A DNA stretch of 64,000 bases from Pseudomonas cannabina (GCF_900100365.1 NZ_FNKU01000001.1:558001-622000); one strand, 5' to 3'. Shown: positions 19,964-28,660, counted from the stretch's first letter. Notes: generated by a model from the sequence alone, not told the origin. A program made the numbers and translations.

Positions 19964-20743
19964 ATGAGCAACATGAACCACGAGCGTGTCCTTAGCGTCC
20001 ACCACTGGAACGACACCCTCTTCAGTTTCAAGTGCACCCGCGACCCTGGCTTGCGCTTCGAGAACGGTCAGTTCGTCATGATCGGTCTGCAGCAGCCCAA
20101 TGGTCGTCCGCTCATGCGCGCTTACTCGATTGCCAGCCCGAACTGGGAAGAGCATCTGGAGTTCTTCAGCATCAAGGTGCCGGACGGCCCGCTGACCTCG
20201 CAGCTGCAACACCTGAAGGAAGGCGATGAGATCATCATCAGCAAGAAGCCTACCGGTACGCTGGTGCTCGACGACCTCAAGCCAGGCAAGCATCTTTACC
20301 TGCTGAGCACCGGCACCGGTCTGGCGCCGTTCATGAGCGTGATCCAGGACCCCGAGACCTACGAGCGTTTCGAAAAGGTCATCCTGTGCCACGGTGTGCG
20401 TTACGTAAACGAAGTCGCGTACCGCGAATTCATCACCGAGCATCTGCCGCAGAATGAGTTCTTCGGTGAAGCGCTGCGTGACAAGCTGATCTACTACCCG
20501 ACGGTCACCCGCGAGCCCTTCGAGAACGAAGGCCGTCTGACCGACCTGATGCGCAGTGGCAAGCTGTTCAGCGACATCGGCCTGCCGCCGATCAACCCGC
20601 AGGATGACCGTGCGATGTTGTGCGGCAGCCCGAGCATGCTCGACGAGACCAGCGAAGTGCTCAACAGCTTCGGCCTGACCGTTTCGCCGCGTATGCGTGA
20701 GCCGGGCGACTATCTGATCGAGCGTGCGTTCGTCGAGAAGTAA
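19964..20743 (+). CDS. fpr: Ferredoxin--NADP+ reductase
   Basis: A 259-residue flavoprotein that exchanges electrons between NADPH and ferredoxin or flavodoxin. The FAD motif is RAYSIASPNWEEHLEFFSIK (about residues 50-69) and the NADP motif STGTGLAPFMSVI (about 109). The C-terminus ends LIERAFVEK as in the short bacterial FPR group. ATG 19964 has CAGGAG upstream. An earlier in-frame ATG at 19937 would add nine residues and contains the Shine-Dalgarno, so it is rejected. Confidence 0.95.
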   Translation: MSNMNHERVLSVHHWNDTLFSFKCTRDPGLRFENGQFVMIGLQQPNGRPLMRAYSIASPNWEEHLEFFSIKVPDGPLTSQLQHLKEGDEIIISKKPTGTLVLDDLKPGKHLYLLSTGTGLAPFMSVIQDPETYERFEKVILCHGVRYVNEVAYREFITEHLPQNEFFGEALRDKLIYYPTVTREPFENEGRLTDLMRSGKLFSDIGLPPINPQDDRAMLCGSPSMLDETSEVLNSFGLTVSPRMREPGDYLIERAFVEK

Positions 20744-20755
20744 ATCGATCTACAG

Positions 20756-20793
20756 AAACCCGCCTCATCCTTGAAGGGTCAGGCGGGTTTTTT
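20756..20793. terminator. Bidirectional terminator between fpr and trmO
   Basis: AAACCCGCCT at 20756-20765 and AGGCGGGTTT at 20781-20790 form a 10-bp stem followed by T residues. fpr and trmO converge here. Confidence 0.8.
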
Positions 20794-21499
20794 AATGCGC
20801 GGGATTTGTTGCCGGCATGACTTCAAGCACGCAGATGACGCCGGCCTGCGGGTAATGCCAGCGAACGTCCAGATCCCAGAACCGGGCACCGTAGCGACGC
20901 TCTGGCGTGGGCAACTGATAGGCCGGGCGCGGGTCTTGCGCGAGGCACTGTTCGACCAGCTCGACCAACGGCTCGTTCAGGCGCAGGGCGTGTTCACGGG
21001 CCTGCATCAGTGCACTGTCCTGCCAGTGCACCGGAATCAGCTCAGGTGCCGCGCTGGCGACGCCGTTGCGAGCGTCGCTGACTGCATCGGCGTAAGGCAC
21101 GTAAGGCTTGATGTCCAGCACCGGCGTACCGTCCAGCAAATCGATGCCCGACAGCCAGAGGCGGCCGGGTTCGACCTTGTCCAGCTTGACCACCGATTGC
21201 CCGATGCCGTTGGGGCGATGTGTCGCGCGTGTAGCGAACACGCCCATCGACTGATTGCCGCCAAGGCGGGGCGGGCGCACTTTGAGGCGCGGCTTGTCTT
21301 CCAGCGCCAGATGAAACAGAAACAGCAGCCAGACATGGCTGACCTGCTCCAGACCCTGAACAGCGTCGCCCTGATCGAAAGGTGCCACCAGCTCCAGCAC
21401 CCCGCGTGCTGCCGGGGCCAGCTGCGGTTGGCGCGGTATGGCGAACTTCTCCTTGAAGCAGGAGCGCACGAAGCCGACAGGGGAGACGTTGTAGCTCAT
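20792..21499 (-). CDS. trmO: tRNA (N6-threonylcarbamoyladenosine(37)-N6)-methyltransferase TrmO
   Basis: A 235-residue TsaA/TrmO-family protein that methylates t6A37 of threonine tRNA using SAM. The N-terminal beta-barrel has PVGFVRSCFKEKFAIPRQP and GLEQVSHVWLLFLFHL. The signature RATHRPNGIGQSVVKLDKVE is also present. It follows the DUF1456 gene by four bases and is probably cotranscribed with it. Confidence 0.9.
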   Translation of the reverse strand: MSYNVSPVGFVRSCFKEKFAIPRQPQLAPAARGVLELVAPFDQGDAVQGLEQVSHVWLLFLFHLALEDKPRLKVRPPRLGGNQSMGVFATRATHRPNGIGQSVVKLDKVEPGRLWLSGIDLLDGTPVLDIKPYVPYADAVSDARNGVASAAPELIPVHWQDSALMQAREHALRLNEPLVELVEQCLAQDPRPAYQLPTPERRYGARFWDLDVRWHYPQAGVICVLEVMPATNPAH

Positions 21500-21503
21500 G
21501 GTC

Positions 21504-21974
21504 TCAACCGGTTAAGCCACGAACGCGCAGGGTCAGACCCTTGAGGAAGTTGCGCAGCAGTTGATCGCCGCACGCGCGGTAATTGGTATGTCCGACCTTG
21601 CGGAACAGTGCACTCAATTCCGGCTTGGAGACCGGGAAGTCAGCGGATTTGAGGATGGCGTGCATGTCGTCTTCTTTCAGCTCGAACGCGACGCGCAGTT
21701 TTTTCAAAACGATGTTATTGGTGATCGGCAGTTCGATGGGCTGCGGCGGACGGCTGTCATCCTTGCCACGCTTGAAGTAGACCAGGCCGTCAAGAAAGTG
21801 CGCCATGATTTCATCGCTGCACTCGAGGTAGCCTTCTTCTTCCTCTTTTTTCATGAAGGCGATGACGTCGCTTTTCGACACTTCATAGCCGGTCAGAGCG
21901 GTGATTTCGACGATCTTGCTGTCGCTGATATCGAGCATGTAGCGCACGCTGCGCAATACATCGTTGTTCATCAT
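21504..21974 (-). CDS. DUF1456 (YehS-like) protein
   Basis: A 156-residue cytosolic protein with two copies of the roughly 70-residue DUF1456 unit: NNDVLRSVRYMLDISDSKI at the N-terminus and NNIVLKKLRVAFELKEDDM near residue 86. Each unit ends in a C-terminal segment of the type LRNFLKGL. Function is unknown. It sits directly upstream of trmO in an apparent two-gene operon. ATG at 21974 and 21971 are both possible. Confidence 0.85.
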   Translation of the reverse strand: MMNNDVLRSVRYMLDISDSKIVEITALTGYEVSKSDVIAFMKKEEEEGYLECSDEIMAHFLDGLVYFKRGKDDSRPPQPIELPITNNIVLKKLRVAFELKEDDMHAILKSADFPVSKPELSALFRKVGHTNYRACGDQLLRNFLKGLTLRVRGLTG

Positions 21975-22050
21975 AAGGCGTGAGTCCTGGTAGTCGTATG
22001 GCGGTGCGGGAAGATGATCACGCGCGCTGTAATGAGGTGGTGTGCGGCGG

Positions 22051-22761
22051 TCAGAACTTTTCCTTGCTCGTCATGTAGCGCCATTGGCCTTCTGGCAACT
22101 TACCCATGGACACACCGCCAATGCGGATGCGCCGGATGGAGACGATCTTCAAGCCGACGGCTTCGCACAATTGCGCGATGATGCCGGGCTGCGGGTTTTT
22201 CATGGCAAAGCGCAGACGGTTTTCGTTCTGCCAACTGGCCTTTACAGCCGGCAATTCCTTGCCCTTGTACGTCAGGCCATGATTGAGGCGATTCAGGCCG
22301 TGAGCAACCATGTCGCCCGTGATTTCCACCACGTATTCCTGCTCGATCTTGCTGCGGTCGTCGGTGAGCTTGCGCAGGATTTTCCAGTCCTGGCTGAACA
22401 CCATCAGGCCGCTGGCATTGGCCTGCAGGCTGGAAATCGGCTCGAGACGCATGAAGTGGCCTTTGAGCGGGCGCTTGCTGTAGCTGTGCTCTTCGGACAG
22501 GGTGCCAGGCGTGATCATCTGCAAGGCGCTTTCGGCACTGGCGGAGGCTGGCTTGTGCAGGATAATCGTCACCGCTTCCGGAGAATCGGCCTTGGCGTCC
22601 GGGCTCAGCTCGACTTTCTGGGTGCTGACCTTGAAATGCGGCTCTTCGATAACCACGCCATCCACAGTGACCCAGCCACCTTCGATAAACAGTTCGGCCT
22701 CCCGGCGGGAGCAGCCCACCAGTTCGATAAGGCGTTTGGAGAGGCGAATGGGGTCTGTCAT
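22051..22761 (-). CDS. S4-domain pseudouridine synthase-like protein (RsuA/RluF branch), likely non-catalytic
   Basis: A 236-residue protein with an N-terminal S4 RNA-binding domain (RLSKRLIELVGCSRREAELF through WVTVDGVVI) and an RsuA/RluB/RluF-type synthase fold. QEYVVEITGDM and VGLKIVSIRRIRIGGVSMGKLPEGQWRYMT are recognisable. The catalytic segment, normally GRLDxxTxGLLL, reads SSLQANASGLMVFS, so the catalytic Asp appears replaced by Gln. It may bind rRNA without isomerising uridine, or the alignment may be shifted. The ATG at 22761 is chosen; upstream starts lie in non-conserved sequence. Confidence 0.8.
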   Translation of the reverse strand: MTDPIRLSKRLIELVGCSRREAELFIEGGWVTVDGVVIEEPHFKVSTQKVELSPDAKADSPEAVTIILHKPASASAESALQMITPGTLSEEHSYSKRPLKGHFMRLEPISSLQANASGLMVFSQDWKILRKLTDDRSKIEQEYVVEITGDMVAHGLNRLNHGLTYKGKELPAVKASWQNENRLRFAMKNPQPGIIAQLCEAVGLKIVSIRRIRIGGVSMGKLPEGQWRYMTSKEKF

Positions 22762-22854
22762 GACAAAAAAGCCGCTTACTGATGAGAAAGGCGCCATTGT
22801 AACCGCCTGCGCCCGGTTAATCGCGGCAACATTGCATTTGTGCCGCAATCGGCC

Positions 22855-23295
22855 TCAATCCCGACCCTCGAGCCGCATCCTGAGCATGGGGTAGGGGTTT
22901 CCAAGACCATCCACTGCCGAGCGACTGACGATTTTGAAGCCATGCTTGCAATAGAAGCCGAACGCGCGCGGATTCTGCTCGTTGACGTCCAGCTCGACGA
23001 TGCCGAAGTGCCGTATGGCGTGTTGCAGCAGGTAAGTCCCGAGGCCCTGACGCCGATGCTCCGGAGCGATGAACAACATGTCCAGCTTGTCTTTGTTGAC
23101 GCCCGCAAAGCCGGTGATGCTCGAGTTGTCATCGCGGGTGCAGAACAGTGTCACGCTGTCCAGATACTGGCTCAACAAGCCTTTGAGCCTGACGATGTAC
23201 GCTTCCGGCATGAAGTCATGGGTGGCGCGTACCGAGCGCTCCCAGACGTCAGTCAGTTCCGGATAATCCTCTTGGCGCGGTGCATATAGTCGCAT
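22855..23295 (-). CDS. GNAT-family N-acetyltransferase
   Basis: A 146-residue single-domain acetyltransferase. The acetyl-CoA-binding motif A is LFIAPEHRRQGLGTYLLQHA (about residues 75-94), followed by motif B NPRAFGFYCKHGFKIV. It resembles YjaB/YiaC-type enzymes; the substrate is unknown. GGAG lies nine bases upstream of the ATG at 23295; a longer form from 23331 lacks support. Confidence 0.85.
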   Translation of the reverse strand: MRLYAPRQEDYPELTDVWERSVRATHDFMPEAYIVRLKGLLSQYLDSVTLFCTRDDNSSITGFAGVNKDKLDMLFIAPEHRRQGLGTYLLQHAIRHFGIVELDVNEQNPRAFGFYCKHGFKIVSRSAVDGLGNPYPMLRMRLEGRD

Positions 23296-23342
23296 CTCGG
23301 TAGCTCCTTGTTGCCGATTCTGCATAGACAACAGCCGCGCAC

Positions 23343-23379
23343 AAAAAAGCCCTGCCGTTTCAGAAGGCAGGGCTTTTTC
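23343..23379. terminator. Terminator between rimO and the GNAT gene
   Basis: AAAAAGCCCTGCC at 23344-23356 pairs with GGCAGGGCTTTTT at 23366-23378, with T-tracts in both directions. It ends rimO on the minus strand. Confidence 0.8.
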
Positions 23380-23411
23380 AGGCAGCGCTTTTCAGCCAGA
23401 TACACCCGAGC

Positions 23412-24755
23412 TTAAAGCACCTCGGCCCACAAGTCGTATTCGTCAGCATCGGTCACGCGGCACATGATCTTGTCGCCGGGCTGGACAGTGCTGCCATCTT
23501 CCAGACCGATAAAAACGTTGCCGTCGATTTCCGGCGCGTCGAAGAAGCAACGGCCCACCGCGCCGCGTTCATCCACTTCGTCGATCAGCACTTCGATTTC
23601 CTTGCCGATCTTCATTTGCAGGCGGGCGGCACTGATCGCCTGTTGATGGGCCATGAAGCGGTCCCAGCGATCCTGTTTGACATCATCCGGCACGATGGCT
23701 GCGTCCAGCAGGTTGGCGGGCGCGCCCTCGACCGGCGAGTACTGGAAGCAGCCGACGCGGTCCAGCTGGGCTTCGGTCAGCCAGTCCAGCAGGTACTGGA
23801 AGTCTTCCTCGGTTTCGCCGGGGAAGCCGACAATGAATGTCGAACGGATGATCAGATCAGGGCACTGCTCGCGCCAGTTCTTGATACGCGCCAGGGTCTT
23901 GTCTTCGAAGGCCGGGCGCTTCATCAGCTTGAGGATCTTCGGGCTGGCGTGCTGGAACGGGATGTCCAGGTACGGCAGGATCTTGCCGGCGGCCATCAGC
24001 GGGATCAGTTCGTCGACGTGCGGGTACGGGTAAACATAGTGCAGGCGTACCCAGACGCCCATCGAGCCGAGGGCCTGACACAGCTCGGTCATGCGGGTCT
24101 TGATCGGCTGACCGTCCCAGAAACCGGTGCGGTATTTGACATCGACGCCATAGGCGCTGGTGTCTTGAGAAATCACCAACAGCTCTTTTACGCCTGACTT
24201 GACCAGGCGCTTGGCTTCGTCCAGCACATCACCGACGGGGCGGCTGACCAGCTTGCCGCGCATCGACGGGATGATGCAGAAGCTGCAACTGTGGTTGCAG
24301 CCTTCGGAGATTTTCAGGTAGGCGTAATGGCGCGGCGTCAGCTTGATGCCCTGCGGCGGCACCAGGTCGATCAGCGGATTGTGATCATGGCGTGGCGGCA
24401 CCACGTCGTGCACCGCATTGACCACCTGCTCGTACTGCTGCGGGCCGGTCACCGACAGCACGCTCGGGTGCACATTGCGAATGACACTCGCATCGACGCC
24501 CATGCAGCCGGTGACGATCACCTTGCCGTTTTCCTTAATCGCTTCACCGATCACTTCCAGTGACTCGGCCTTGGCCGTGTCGATGAAGCCACAGGTATTG
24601 ACCACGACCACGTCGGCGTCCTCGTAGGTCGCCACGACTTCGTAACCTTCCATGCGCAGTTGGGTCAGGATGCGTTCAGAATCAACGAGCGCCTTCGGGC
24701 AACCCAGAGAAACGAATCCAACCTTGGGGGCGGACGGCGTGGTAACGGTGGACAT
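23412..24755 (-). CDS. rimO: Ribosomal protein S12 methylthiotransferase
   Basis: A 447-residue radical-SAM methylthiotransferase that modifies Asp88 of ribosomal protein S12. The UPF0004 domain has [19 protein letters not shown] and [14 protein letters not shown] with cluster cysteines. The radical SAM motif [11 protein letters not shown] lies near residue 155. The C-terminal TRAM domain ends near [14 protein letters not shown]. The start [11 protein letters not shown] at 24755 is chosen over upstream in-frame codons. Confidence 0.95.
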   Translation of the reverse strand: MSTVTTPSAPKVGFVSLGCPKALVDSERILTQLRMEGYEVVATYEDADVVVVNTCGFIDTAKAESLEVIGEAIKENGKVIVTGCMGVDASVIRNVHPSVLSVTGPQQYEQVVNAVHDVVPPRHDHNPLIDLVPPQGIKLTPRHYAYLKISEGCNHSCSFCIIPSMRGKLVSRPVGDVLDEAKRLVKSGVKELLVISQDTSAYGVDVKYRTGFWDGQPIKTRMTELCQALGSMGVWVRLHYVYPYPHVDELIPLMAAGKILPYLDIPFQHASPKILKLMKRPAFEDKTLARIKNWREQCPDLIIRSTFIVGFPGETEEDFQYLLDWLTEAQLDRVGCFQYSPVEGAPANLLDAAIVPDDVKQDRWDRFMAHQQAISAARLQMKIGKEIEVLIDEVDERGAVGRCFFDAPEIDGNVFIGLEDGSTVQPGDKIMCRVTDADEYDLWAEVL

Positions 24756-25084
24756 GGCAAACCTCGGCGTGAAGGGCGCTCGTGCGCAAAGCGCAGGCAC
24801 CGACTGGGCGCTGGGTGCGCCTCTGATCAAAAAGTGCGCAATTCTAGCGGTGAGCGGGCGGGATGACCAGCGTTAGGGTGATAATTGCGATGGGGGCTGG
24901 TCATGAGCCCTCGTTGCCAACGGTAGTCAGGCATGAAAGCATGGTGGCGTGCCATGGTACGCCACCCTTGTCGTAGCTGATTGTTAGTGCAGATGCTGAG
25001 TCGATCGCTATCTCGCCAGCGAATCGCCCGGTCATCGTTTCGCTGTGTTCTCATAACTGGCAATCGGCTGTGGGAGGTGCCCAT
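24756..25084. other. Gap between rimO and the hopA1 remnant, no gene recognised
   Basis: About 330 bp with no convincing coding frame, RNA gene or strong terminator. It marks the border between core DNA (rimO side) and the accessory hopA1 scar. Confidence 0.5.
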
Positions 25085-25282
25085 TCACCTTGACTTTCTG
25101 AGTGCCGGGTTTTCTGTATCAAACCCGTGTGCGGCCAGTGCTGTTTTGAGTCTGGCGTCCAGCGGTCCCTCAAGCTTCAAAGCGTCTACAATAACGCGTG
25201 CTCTGCTAAGCCCATGGCTAATCTGGTTCTTATCTGCGTCCTCAGCATAGGAAAAACCACGCCCGGTAGATTGCATACTTAA
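25085..25282 (-). pseudogene. hopA1: hopA1 type III effector pseudogene, C-terminal fragment (3 of 3)
   Basis: Minus-strand frame beginning at the TTAA target site and reading L-SMQSTGRGFSYAEDADKN, then HGLSRARVIVDALKLEG, ending NPALRKSR and stop. From memory the HopA1 (HopPsyA/HrmA) family ends in a closely similar SMQSTG...NPALRARN segment. It is separated from the middle fragment by a 1,209-bp IS5 element plus a 99-bp MITE. Joining TTA-AGT across the removed inserts recovers HTPLSMQSTG in frame. The current piece has no start of its own beyond sequence supplied by the IS5 end. Confidence 0.85.
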
Positions 25283-26491
25283 GGAGGCGCTGCAAAAATA
25301 GCCAACTGTCCCCACCCTTGGCACACTAAGTTCCTTCAACAGCCTCCCTCTCCGTGAGCGTTACGCGCGTGCAGAAGACCTTCTCCGAACTCGAATATAC
25401 CGGCAAGAAAAAGCAGACTCGCCGAGATCGCTTCCTGGCTGACCTTGAACAGTTGGTGCCCTGGGCCCTGCTGGAGGCGCAAGTGGCGCCGTTTTATAGC
25501 AACACCGCAGGCAAGCGCGGACGCCCTGCGATAGGGGTGTCGCGCATGTTGCGCATGTACGTCGTGCAGCAGTGTTTCGGTTTCTCCGATGAAGGTTGCG
25601 AAGATGCCGTCTACGACAGCCAGGCCATCCGCGGTTTTATGGGTATCGACCTGGGTCGCGAGTCTGCACCGGATGCCACCACCTTGCTGCGTTTTCGCCG
25701 CTTGCTGGAAGTCCATCAGCTAACCCGGCTGCTGTTTGAAACGATTAACCAGCATCTGGCCAGCCGGGGGCTGCTGCTCAAGGAAGGCACTATCGTCGAC
25801 GCTACTCTGATCGCCGCGCCGCCCTCGGTCAAGAACCGAGAAGGCAAGCGTGATCCTGAGATGCATCAGGCCAGGAAAGGCAATCAATGGCACTTTGGGA
25901 TGAAGGCCCACATTGGTGTAGACGCCACGTCGGGGCTGGTGCACAGCGTAGTAGGGACGGCCGCTAACGTGGCGGATGTCACCCAGGTTGGCCAGTTGCT
26001 TCACGGTGACGAAACCTATGTTTCGGGTGACGCTGGATACACCGGTGCGGCCAAGCGACCGGAGCATGCTGAACGGGACGTTATCTGGTCGATTGCAGAA
26101 CGGCCAAGCAGTTACAAGCAGCACGGCGAAGGCAGCGTGCTGTATCGGGTCAAGCGCAAAATTGAATATGCCAAGGCGCAACTGCGTGCCAAGGTCGAGC
26201 ACCCCTTCCAGGTAATCAAGGTGCGCTTCAATCATCGCAAGGTTCGCTACCGTGGGCTGGAAAAGAATACAGCGCAGTTGTTCAGTTTGTTTGGGTTGGC
26301 CAATCTGATGCTGGCCAAGCGGTATTTACAACAGACGGCAGGATAAATCCGTCTGAAAGGCGGGACTGGCCCGCCTTTCAGCAAAATGAGGGCAGAAATC
26401 TGCTCGAGAAACGTAAAATAAGGCCGGCAGGTTGAAAAAAACCGGCTTGGAAATGGGGACGGTGCGAACGGGTTAATTGTTCAGCGTCTCC
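25283..26491 (+). mobile_element. IS5-family insertion sequence, copy A (1,209 bp)
   Basis: Ends GGAGGCGCTG and CAGCGTCTCC form imperfect inverted repeats. It is flanked on the left by TTAA (25279-25282) and on the right by TTAA (26492-26495), the YTAR target typical of the IS5 subgroup. It carries one transposase and, after it, a hairpin AAAGGCGGG-ACTGG-CCCGCCTTT at 26355-26377. The same 1,209-bp length recurs at 28768, 46798 and 49234. This copy abuts a MITE across a single TTAA. Confidence 0.93.
25354..26346 (+). CDS. IS5-family transposase (copy A)
   Basis: A 330-residue DDE transposase that cuts and joins the ends of this element and probably of the 99-bp MITE. The N-terminal DUF772-type region has AIGVSRMLRMYVVQQCFGFS. 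Catalytic residues appear as Asp in GTIVDATLI, Asp in VSGDAGYTGA and Glu in RAKVEHPFQVIKVRF, with the YREK-like context of the IS5 group. The GTG at 25354 is the start. The protein is identical in all four copies in this window, indicating recent spread. Confidence 0.93.
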   Translation: MSVTRVQKTFSELEYTGKKKQTRRDRFLADLEQLVPWALLEAQVAPFYSNTAGKRGRPAIGVSRMLRMYVVQQCFGFSDEGCEDAVYDSQAIRGFMGIDLGRESAPDATTLLRFRRLLEVHQLTRLLFETINQHLASRGLLLKEGTIVDATLIAAPPSVKNREGKRDPEMHQARKGNQWHFGMKAHIGVDATSGLVHSVVGTAANVADVTQVGQLLHGDETYVSGDAGYTGAAKRPEHAERDVIWSIAERPSSYKQHGEGSVLYRVKRKIEYAKAQLRAKVEHPFQVIKVRFNHRKVRYRGLEKNTAQLFSLFGLANLMLAKRYLQQTAG

Positions 26492-26495
26492 TTAA

Positions 26496-26594
26496 GGAGG
26501 CGCTGATTTATTCGATTTTTCGTCCCTGCAACGCTCTGGAGGCCTTGATTTATCTGGGGGCAACAGCTGGGTTTTAGAATAAATCAGCGTCTCC
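26496..26594 (+). mobile_element. 99-bp MITE related to the IS5 element, copy 1
   Basis: Non-coding element with 18-bp near-perfect terminal inverted repeats: left GGAGGCGCTGATTTATTC, right end complement GGAGACGCTGATTTATTC. The outer ten bases match the IS5 ends. TTAA flanks it on both sides (26492-26495 and 26595-26598). It lies directly beside IS5 copy A inside hopA1. Confidence 0.88.
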
Positions 26595-27208
26595 TTAAAG
26601 GCGTATGTTCGACAAAACCGTCTGCCGGGATACCGCTCAGAGTTTTTAGTTCCTCCGCCAGTCGCGCGGCTGTTTCAAGATCGCCATTTATGTAAAGGAT
26701 GGCGGAGTCTGTTCGTTTGCCATAATTGGCCGGGCCCGCGACTTTGCCTTGTGTCACGGATTTGTCTCTATCGATCAAAGTGACCATTGCGTGAGCCAGT
26801 TGGGCCGCATACTTGGGCTCCACGCCAATAGTGAGGCGCCCGGAATCTTTGCCAGGGTCGCGATCTTTCTTGGGCATGAGTCGGTAGAACCCATCTCTGG
26901 ATTCAGGGCGTTCAGCCATGAATGCGTTCAAATCGAGTTCTTTGTTTCTGAGATGATCCTGACTCTGCGGGCGAATAATCAGTTGATTCTGTTCATTCAG
27001 AGCTTTCAGGGTATGCAGATAATTACTCTGCTGCCTCGTATTCATGGGCGTTGTGCCGGGCACGTCATCTTTGTACATCATGTAAACATGCTCCTCATCT
27101 TTGCGTCGAGCCTTTTGCGCGGCCTCCGCCCACTGTTGCAAGCTGGCAAATGTCTTTTTTGCCGACAACTGCGCTTCCGCCAATTTTATTGCGTTGGTAA
27201 CCGAGCTA
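26595..27208 (-). pseudogene. hopA1: hopA1 pseudogene, middle fragment (2 of 3)
   Basis: The largest surviving piece, about 204 codons. It starts SSVTNAIKLAEAQLSAKKTF at the IS630 target TA and ends GFVEHTPL at the TTAA site. Family-like blocks are KTFASLQQWAEAA, RLTIGVEPKYAAQLAHAM and TDSAILYINGDLETAARLAE. HopA1 is a type III secreted effector that triggers immunity or promotes virulence in plant cells. The frame is open throughout, with no internal stop, so the only damage is insertional. An isolated TTG start within it (27183) is very unlikely to give a secreted protein because the N-terminal secretion signal is elsewhere. Confidence 0.88.
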
Positions 27209-28379
27209 GTGTGCTGTTCGCGAAATATCTTTTCGTTATTTTCGGCTACACTTCAGATGTCATCCCAGCCGTGGAGAGCTTATCGTGAGCGCTCTGGACA
27301 TCACGCTTAGCCTTGAAGAAACGATCGAACTCAAACGACGCGTTCGCTCTGCCACCATACCTCAGCGAGAGGGTCGTCGAGCACGCATAATCCTGCTGGC
27401 TGCCGAAGGTGAAACCCGAGACAACATTGCACGTTTGACGGGCTTTTCCTGCCCAACGATCACGCTCTGGTGCCAGCGTTTCCAGGCTCGTCGACTGGAC
27501 GGACTGGTCGACGAACCTGGGCGTGGACGCAAGTCATCTTTGCCTGCCGAGACAGTTCGCCGTGTCCTGGAACAGGTCACCCGTCCTCGCATCGGAGAAC
27601 CACGCTGGAGCTGTCGGAGCATGGCAAAGGCGGCGGGTATTTCCTCGACCACCGTCCATAAGCTGTGGGCTGCCAATGATTTAAAGCCCCACCTGACGCG
27701 CACATTCAAGTTGTCCAACGATCCGCAGTTTGAGGAGAAATTCTGGGATGTGATCGGGCTTTATCTGGCCCCACCGGATAAGGCTTTAGTGTTGTGCTGT
27801 GATGAGAAAAGCCAGGTTCAGGCGTTGGAGCGAACACAGCCGGGTTTGCCTTTGGGCATCGGTCATATCCAGACTAAATCCCATGATTACACCCGTCATG
27901 GCACGGTCACGTTATTCGCCGCACTGCATTACCTCCAAGGAAAATTGATCAGCAGCATCGAGCGTCAGCACCGGCATCAAGAGTGGTTGGCCTTTCTCAA
28001 GAAGATCAATAAAGAAACGCCCAAACACCTCCAGCTTCATCTGATCGTCGATAACTACGCGACCCACAAGCATGCCGCAGTGAAGGCCTGGCTGGCGAAG
28101 CATCCGCGTTTTCATATTCATTTCACGCCGACCTCCAGCTCTTGGATGAACATGGTTGAACGCTTCTTTCGAGACATCACGGTGTATCTTCGCGACGGCA
28201 GTTTTGCCTCGGTTCGCGAGCTGGAGAGCTCCATTACAGCGTTCATGGCGTTACGTAATGCTCAGCCGACCCGATACGTTTGGAACGCAAAGGGAGAGGA
28301 GATTCTGAACAAAATTCAACGGGCGCGTGAAGCACTTGAAACCGCAGGCAATAAGTAACTTATTTCGAAAACATCACAC
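27209..28379 (+). mobile_element. IS630-family insertion sequence (1,171 bp) in hopA1
   Basis: Flanked by TA at 27207-27208 and 28380-28381, the TA duplication of IS630/Tc1 elements. Ends are GTGTGCTGTTCGCGAAATA on the left and, complemented, GTGTGATGTTTTCGAAATA on the right, a 19-bp inverted repeat with four mismatches. It carries one intact transposase. It splits hopA1 within GGA-TC/TA-GC; excision with loss of one TA restores GGSSSVTNAIK in frame. Confidence 0.92.
27285..28358 (+). CDS. IS630-family transposase
   Basis: A 357-residue transposase. The N-terminal helix-turn-helix region covers EGETRDNIARLTGFSCPTIT and the second one KAAGISSTTVHKLW. The DDE catalytic triad fits Asp in VLCCDEKSQVQ, Asp in LIVDNYATHKH and Glu in SSWMNMVERFF. 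GTG at 27285 is the start. The frame is complete, so the element may still be active. Confidence 0.92.
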   Translation: MSALDITLSLEETIELKRRVRSATIPQREGRRARIILLAAEGETRDNIARLTGFSCPTITLWCQRFQARRLDGLVDEPGRGRKSSLPAETVRRVLEQVTRPRIGEPRWSCRSMAKAAGISSTTVHKLWAANDLKPHLTRTFKLSNDPQFEEKFWDVIGLYLAPPDKALVLCCDEKSQVQALERTQPGLPLGIGHIQTKSHDYTRHGTVTLFAALHYLQGKLISSIERQHRHQEWLAFLKKINKETPKHLQLHLIVDNYATHKHAAVKAWLAKHPRFHIHFTPTSSSWMNMVERFFRDITVYLRDGSFASVRELESSITAFMALRNAQPTRYVWNAKGEEILNKIQRAREALETAGNK

Positions 28380-28381
28380 TA

Positions 28382-28660
28382 GATCCGCCTTCCTCTGGGT
28401 TCATGCGTCTGCCCGGCATCCTGTCCAAGCGAGGAGCGGTAGCCATTTTTTCATTAATCACTTGAGCGATCTGCTCCCTCTGGCTTTTTACACCAACGAG
28501 GTGCGTAGCGACCTTGAAGAACTTGTTCGCCTTGGACGGCTGATCAGGTTTAAGCACGGTAATCTCGCCGCTCTCTGCGGCACTGATCTTATAACTTTTA
28601 CCGTTGACCTCCAGGTGGCCCTCGGATTTAAGCGCCTGGATATCATCGAGACTTGAATGC
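28382..28660 (-). pseudogene. hopA1: hopA1 pseudogene, N-terminal fragment (1 of 3), start codon lost
   Basis: Minus-strand frame reading RHSSLDDIQALKSEGHLEVN, then KPDQPSKANKFFKVATHLVG, RLDRMPGRRMNPEEGGS, up to the TA where IS630 entered. It matches the HopA1 N-terminal region as I remember it, beginning at about residue 15. The first roughly 14 codons and the ATG are missing: the frame runs straight into the CTAG target of a MITE. The type III secretion signal is therefore absent, so precise excision of all inserts would still not give a translatable full-length effector. Confidence 0.85.

Noticed and set aside
26584..27183. 199-residue frame as an intact stand-alone effector gene
   Set aside because: It is the middle of hopA1 plus a few codons from the MITE junction; it has no start signals or type III secretion N-terminus.
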